64,000 bases of DNA from Morella rubra (lineage: Eukaryota > Streptophyta > Magnoliopsida > Fagales > Myricaceae): NCBI GenBank assembly GCA_003952965.2, contig CM025850.1:3752746-3816745 (forward strand). The letters are read 5' to 3'. The position numbers and the translations under genes were made by a program. Shown here piece after piece: positions 59,901 through 64,000 of the stretch. Position 1 is the stretch's first letter. Every line of letters starts with the position of its first letter. The notes under the pieces were generated by a model, which was not told where the DNA came from, made no database searches, and worked only from the letters and a program-made list of their open reading frames with translations.

Positions 59901-62866
59901 ATACTGGAAAGATTACACAAAAGACATTTTTTCATCTCCATGGTCGCCATGGGACCAGACCTACCTCATCCACCCCCCCCCCAAAAGCCTCTTCTCTCCT
60001 ATATCATCTTTCCCGCATAGCCTTTTTTTCTCACAGCATTTGTCACCGAACCAGCCTCCTTTAGAGGAAGCGGAACTCGTGTTGATGTACATTAACAGAA
60101 GGATCATACTGAACGTGAACCAGAAATCCAAGATCTAAATTGATCAAATGAAAAACAGAAGCTCCAAATTGCCAGAAACACAGAAACTTGGAGGGACCAA
60201 TATGGCCTACAATTAATGCTTTACATACAATACTACATTTGCAGAAGTCTAAGGGACCAATATGGATTTTAGCCTTAAAAAAATGTCACTTCTGAAGCTA
60301 GGAGTGCCGACATGCCGTGACTCATTTTACAATCTGTTTATATTTGTTTTCCTCCTTTTCTGGACTCTTTAACTGCTATAACGCTTTGTATATTCAAGCA
60401 AAATTTCATCTCGAGATTTATTATGTGAGTCGACTAGTTTGTAATTAGATAGTGGTTTGATGAATTTGCTCATATTTTTGCAGACATGCTAAACCATTCC
60501 TTTAAGCCAAATTGTTTTTTCCATTGGCGTTTTAAGGATCGTATGCTTGAGGTGATGATTAATGCTGGACAACGTATTAAGAAAGGAGATGAGGTACCTT
60601 TTACGTCTAGCAAATATTGATTTGATCAATTATTTTCACAGGTTGAATGTTTCTACAAGTTGAAAATGCATACAGGGGATTAACAGTGTAGATATGTGAA
60701 AGGAAAGACTGTGCAATGAAGTATAGTTTAAATGAATGAAACTATTCATTATCTTATAAATTCAGAGTAACTGACAATATACTACATCAGACAAAATGAA
60801 AACGACAGCAGTAATCTTTGTAGGCTGTAACCCTTTTCCTAGTAATTAGCCCATTTCTAGTCGTAACGAAGTAGCAGAAACTTTTCCTTTGCTGTTAGAA
60901 ACCAAGCATAGAATTTTCAACTGTCGAACTCTGTTGTTTTTACATCTCATAACTGAACTGCACTTACCAAGAGGCTACTGGGAATGAACAGATTTTTAAT
61001 ATTATCCTTCCCTTAGTCAATAACCCACTCTATGTATATACTACCAGTTACTTCGTGCTTGCAATTTGTGTCATGGCTTTGATATTCTTGATCTGAAATT
61101 CTCAAACCACTTTTGGCTTTTCTTTGTCTTTGAGCTATTTCTTTGGATAAACTTTATCTGTCACACAGATGACCGTCAATTACCTGAGTGGACAGAAGAA
61201 TGACATGTTCATGCAGAGATATGGATTTTCGTCATCTGTGGTAATTTTCTTTTAGCTCAACTCAGTTCTTTTTCCTGTTTAAGAGAATACCCCCCCCCCA
61301 ACAAACAACCGTGTAAATACTGTAGATTCAAGGCATGGCTTATTATTTTCTGAATGTTACATGTGAGAGCTACATTTTTGGAACAATTTCTTTTTTCTTC
61401 ATCAGTTGTCCTCTGATCTTATTCTATATACAACATTCCACCAATTGAGGAAATCATTTGGAATAACAAAAGATTACCACCAGAATTGTCTTCTCATGAG
61501 ATCTCCCTCTGATGCATATCTCTTGCACAAATTTCTAGGCTTGAATCTGACCGTTAGATAGAGAAATTGACAATGACAGATGAATTTTTACATGTAGAGG
61601 GCTCTGACACACAAATTATTTGACCTGTGTGAATTTTTAATCCAGTATATTCTTAGCTGAAACTATGCATCTGCAATTTGCATGTGAATTTTTGGAAGGA
61701 CACAATTGATGTTCTTACCCAGAGTTAGCTTTATTTAGCTGAGTGCTTATATAGGCAGAAGAGTGTTAGCATCCTCCTGATATCACCTCCGTATAGAATG
61801 GTTTGAAAATATTTTCCTTTTCTGTTGGATTAGTGCATTGGAAGCTTTCGTCAGTTTTTACTTATAAAAAAAAAAAAAAAAAGTGCATTGGAAGCTTTAT
61901 TTGCATCTAAAATGTAGTTTCTCTGTGTGTGGTAATTTTCTTGGAATTAAGCTCTAAGTTATATCTGCCTCGAATGTGCAGAATCCTTGGGATGTGATCC
62001 ATTTCTCAGGCAATGCATGCGTTCATTTGGATTCATTCTTGTCGGTCTTCAATATATCTGGCCTACCTGAAGAGTACTATCACAATTGTACTGCTCACCT
62101 GATATTTTTCATTCAACGACACGCTTTATATTAAATTCCTTTCGCACTTTAAATTTGGAATTATCATCAAATTGATCAAATAGAATTTGTAGCAGGTCGG
62201 CTGTCAAATGATGGAGATACTTTTGTTGATGGAGCGGTCATCGCAGCCGCAAGAACAATCCCTACTTGGTCAGATGGGGATGTACCTCCCATCCCAAGCA
62301 TGGAAAGGAAAGCTGTGAGGGAGCTACAAGAAGAATGCCAACAAATGCTGGCCAGATTTCCTACCACCTCTGAGCAAGACCAGAAAATACTAGGTATGGT
62401 TTCCTTGCTCATCTTCACACTCTAGGAAGACCTAATTGTTAGTAGGATTCTACCTACTTTTGGCCATTGTGCTAATGTATGGTTAAAACCTTCTTATTTC
62501 GGAAAATGACAATATGCTTGAATGTTAAAATTCATATGACTTTAAATTTCTTTGGATAGCTAGTAGACTTGTAATATGCTTGAATATGATTATATATATT
62601 TGAAGCTTATATTTTTCCCCATTTTATTACCGACAGATTCTATGCTAGAACCTAGAAGGACGCATGAATCCGCAATCAAGTGTGTTGCCTTCACATACTC
62701 AACTTTTTCCATAGCGTCTTGCCTTCTACATGTTCTAAAAGTGACACCTCTTCTTAATGATTGCTCTGTTAATATGGACATTTGCAGGTATAGATTGCAC
62801 CGGAAGTTATTCATAGAAAAGACCATTCAGGCATTGGAGATCTATCAAGAGCGGATACTGTTCTAA
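56946..62866 (+). CDS. PTAC14: Plastid SET-domain protein PTAC14, one base missing in exon 5
   Basis: Component of the plastid-encoded RNA polymerase complex, needed for plastid transcription. Thirteen exons with GT-AG borders: 56946-57002, 57105-57254, 57514-57651, 57880-58005, 58200-58327, 58887-58976, 59085-59235, 60484-60593, 61169-61240, 61982-62087, 62196-62393, 62637-62679, 62788-62866. Expected product 482 aa, as in the Arabidopsis protein. An N-terminal Ser-rich stretch fits a plastid transit peptide. The SET region includes RAYGIDFKEGPDGFGV, DMLNHSFKPNC (NHS motif) and INAGQRIKKGDE, followed by a Rubisco-methyltransferase-like C-terminal part ending IYQERILF. Exon 5 is 128 bases where 129 are needed: after DNFWQ (about 58268) one base of a leucine codon is missing, and the frame as printed stops at TAG 58317 (196 aa). 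Everything else is intact, so a sequence error is likely. Confidence 0.93.
58469..58484 (+). repeat. Run of 16 G in PTAC14 intron 5
   Basis: Sixteen consecutive G, followed shortly by GGGGG. Similar C-runs occur at about 59975-59984 and 61291-61299 in later introns. They may be unstable or poorly read and lie within 200 bases of the exon 5 frame break. Confidence 0.9.
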
Positions 62867-63110
62867 TCATCAAGTTTTCAACATGAAAGACATAGGAAAA
62901 TTTTGTTTAGCTAATTTGCCAAAAGCATCATCAGTTGAATGACTAATGTTAGTACTAATACAAATGCTCAGGACTCTGAGTTTGCAAAAAAAATTATTAT
63001 AACTTCAAAGTTTGTGTCTCTTGTCCTTTTTACCCTTCATCTTATTCTCTTTTGTTTTTTCTTTATTTTTTTTTTCTAATCTTTTTCTTTTTTTTTGCTG
63101 GTCTTTTTTT
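62867..63110 (+). other. 3' flank of PTAC14
   Basis: Presumed 3' UTR and terminator region; T-rich run at about 63050-63100. No separate gene. Confidence 0.6.
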
Positions 63111-64000
63111 CTAATCAAAACAACAAAATTTTTACATATAGCAGAGAATAAGAACATAACAAACTAAGGGGGTCAGTCCCCCTATAAGTCTTACTAACAT
63201 GTTTTAGAAGCAAAATTTTTGTCAAAATTTTGAGGTAGTTAAAATTTTGAGTATAGAAATTGGCGAAAAAAGTGACGAGAAAGAGTAAAAAAGTTGATGA
63301 AAAGTAAAACAAAAATTTCATCAACTTTCATACCAAAAATTTAACTACCTAAAAATTTTGACAAAATTTTGCTTTCAAACGCCACGTAAATCGGGAAAGT
63401 GCTCAGATACATCCCGGTAGGCTACTGAGAGGCAGCCAACAAGCTAAATGATGTGGTTACGCAGTTAGTATCTCTCTTAACAAACTTAAACTCCACAAAA
63501 TCAAAATGGTTCAGGCTTCGATGAATAGCCTCCAGCTTGAGGAAATTCTGAAGAGCTTTGATCGCTAGAAGGGCATCACCTTCAAGCTGGACAGATTTGA
63601 GATCTCTTCTTATGGCTTCTTGGATTCCCAACTGCGCTGCTACTGCCTCACCCTCCAGCGGACTGTCTACAATCTCCTTGAAGATCTGAGCTTCCACAAC
63701 CTTTCCTTTATGATCACGCATAAACCACAGCCCCTACTGCAAATTCCTCTCTAAACGTCGTGTCAAAGTTTATCTTTATTGTACCAGACCAGGTTGTGGC
63801 CTGCAATCTGGTTTCTTTGACATTCCAGGAAGCCATATGTTCCCAAGTAGCCCTGTGAATCTTTGCAACTATTGATTGGTCACCCCACTTTGTTCCCAGA
63901 TGCACCAGATCATTTCTAAACCACCAAATCAAGTCGAGCGTAACTGTGGCGAAAATCTGAAAGTGATGTTGGTCTTCTATTGGAATTCCTAATTTTGATT
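63111..64000 (-). mobile_element. LINE-type 3' end with broken RNase H domain, runs off the window
   Basis: On the - strand, frames 63932-63714 and 63721-63422 form one RNase H-like domain split by a single frameshift near 63718: KINFDTTF (first Asp), then RDHKGKVVEAQ, EGEAVAAQLGI (Glu) and VQLEGDALLAIKAL (Asp). Upstream WWFRNDLVH resembles the linker seen before this domain in plant LINE polyproteins. The stop is at 63422, followed by a 3' region that contains a MITE. The 5' part lies beyond 64000. A separate RNase H-like host gene is less likely, given the frameshift. Confidence 0.78.
63199..63383. mobile_element. Foldback MITE nested in the LINE 3' region
   Basis: About 185 bases with arms of about 53 bases: AGAAGCAAAATTTTTGTC on the left and, complemented, GAAAGCAAAATTTTGTC on the right; GAGGTAGTTAAA and its complement occur on the two arms. 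Non-coding, target duplication not resolved. Confidence 0.75.

Noticed and set aside
1..64000. CRISPR arrays, bacterial-type operons, viral genes, tRNA and rRNA genes
   Set aside because: None seen on reading both strands. The direct repeats present are transposon copies or simple tandem duplications. I could not run a tRNA search, so small RNA genes could be missed.

Overview
The window is nuclear DNA of a flowering plant, most likely a woody eudicot. It is AT-rich, its genes have GT-AG introns, and it carries plant-specific families: GDSL esterase/lipases, CC-NBS-LRR immune receptors of the RPM1-like type, and the plastid SET-domain protein PTAC14. It is also crowded with MITEs, Mutator-like and hAT-like elements and LINE pieces. 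I cannot name the species. A run of exactly 1000 N (18268-19267) marks a scaffold gap.

Layout. (1) 1-18.2 kb: three GDSL esterase/lipase genes on the + strand. The first (2106-4969, five exons, 365 aa) is intact. The second (9322-11099) has one frameshift. The third (14742-16678) is heavily decayed. Genes 2 and 3 are tandem duplicates with shared flanks. A 519-bp foldback MITE and a possible orphan exon lie between them. (2) 19.3-25 kb: a repeat block interrupted by a transposon of about 2.2 kb with long inverted ends. It carries pieces of two host genes, a small DUF4408-like membrane protein and a ubiquitin-hydrolase-related (DUF629-type) protein, so it looks like a Pack-MULE. (3) 25-55.5 kb: an NLR cluster on the - strand. 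Two near-identical full-length copies (A 26668-29623, B 40286-43240) sit in a segmental duplication, and three partial or broken relatives (E near 25.2 kb, C 38065-39258, D 52616-55424) accompany them. Each is preceded, in + coordinates, by a copy of the same TE-rich repeat block. (4) 56.9-62.9 kb: PTAC14, 13 exons on the + strand, complete except for one missing base in exon 5. (5) 63.1-64 kb: a LINE-type RNase H remnant on the - strand with a nested MITE.

How it fits together. The NLR cluster shows duplication in progress: a unit of roughly 12-14 kb (repeat block, partial NLR, full NLR, spacer) has been copied, and the copies differ by insertions, truncations and small indels. The five single-base losses in NLR copies A and B, plus one each in GDSL gene 2 and PTAC14, fall in otherwise intact reading frames. 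Some may therefore be assembly errors, and the pseudogene calls should be read with that in mind. No bacterial, CRISPR or viral system is visible. The most unusual item is the Pack-type element, whose uninterrupted target sequence is present in three paralogous repeat copies in the same window.
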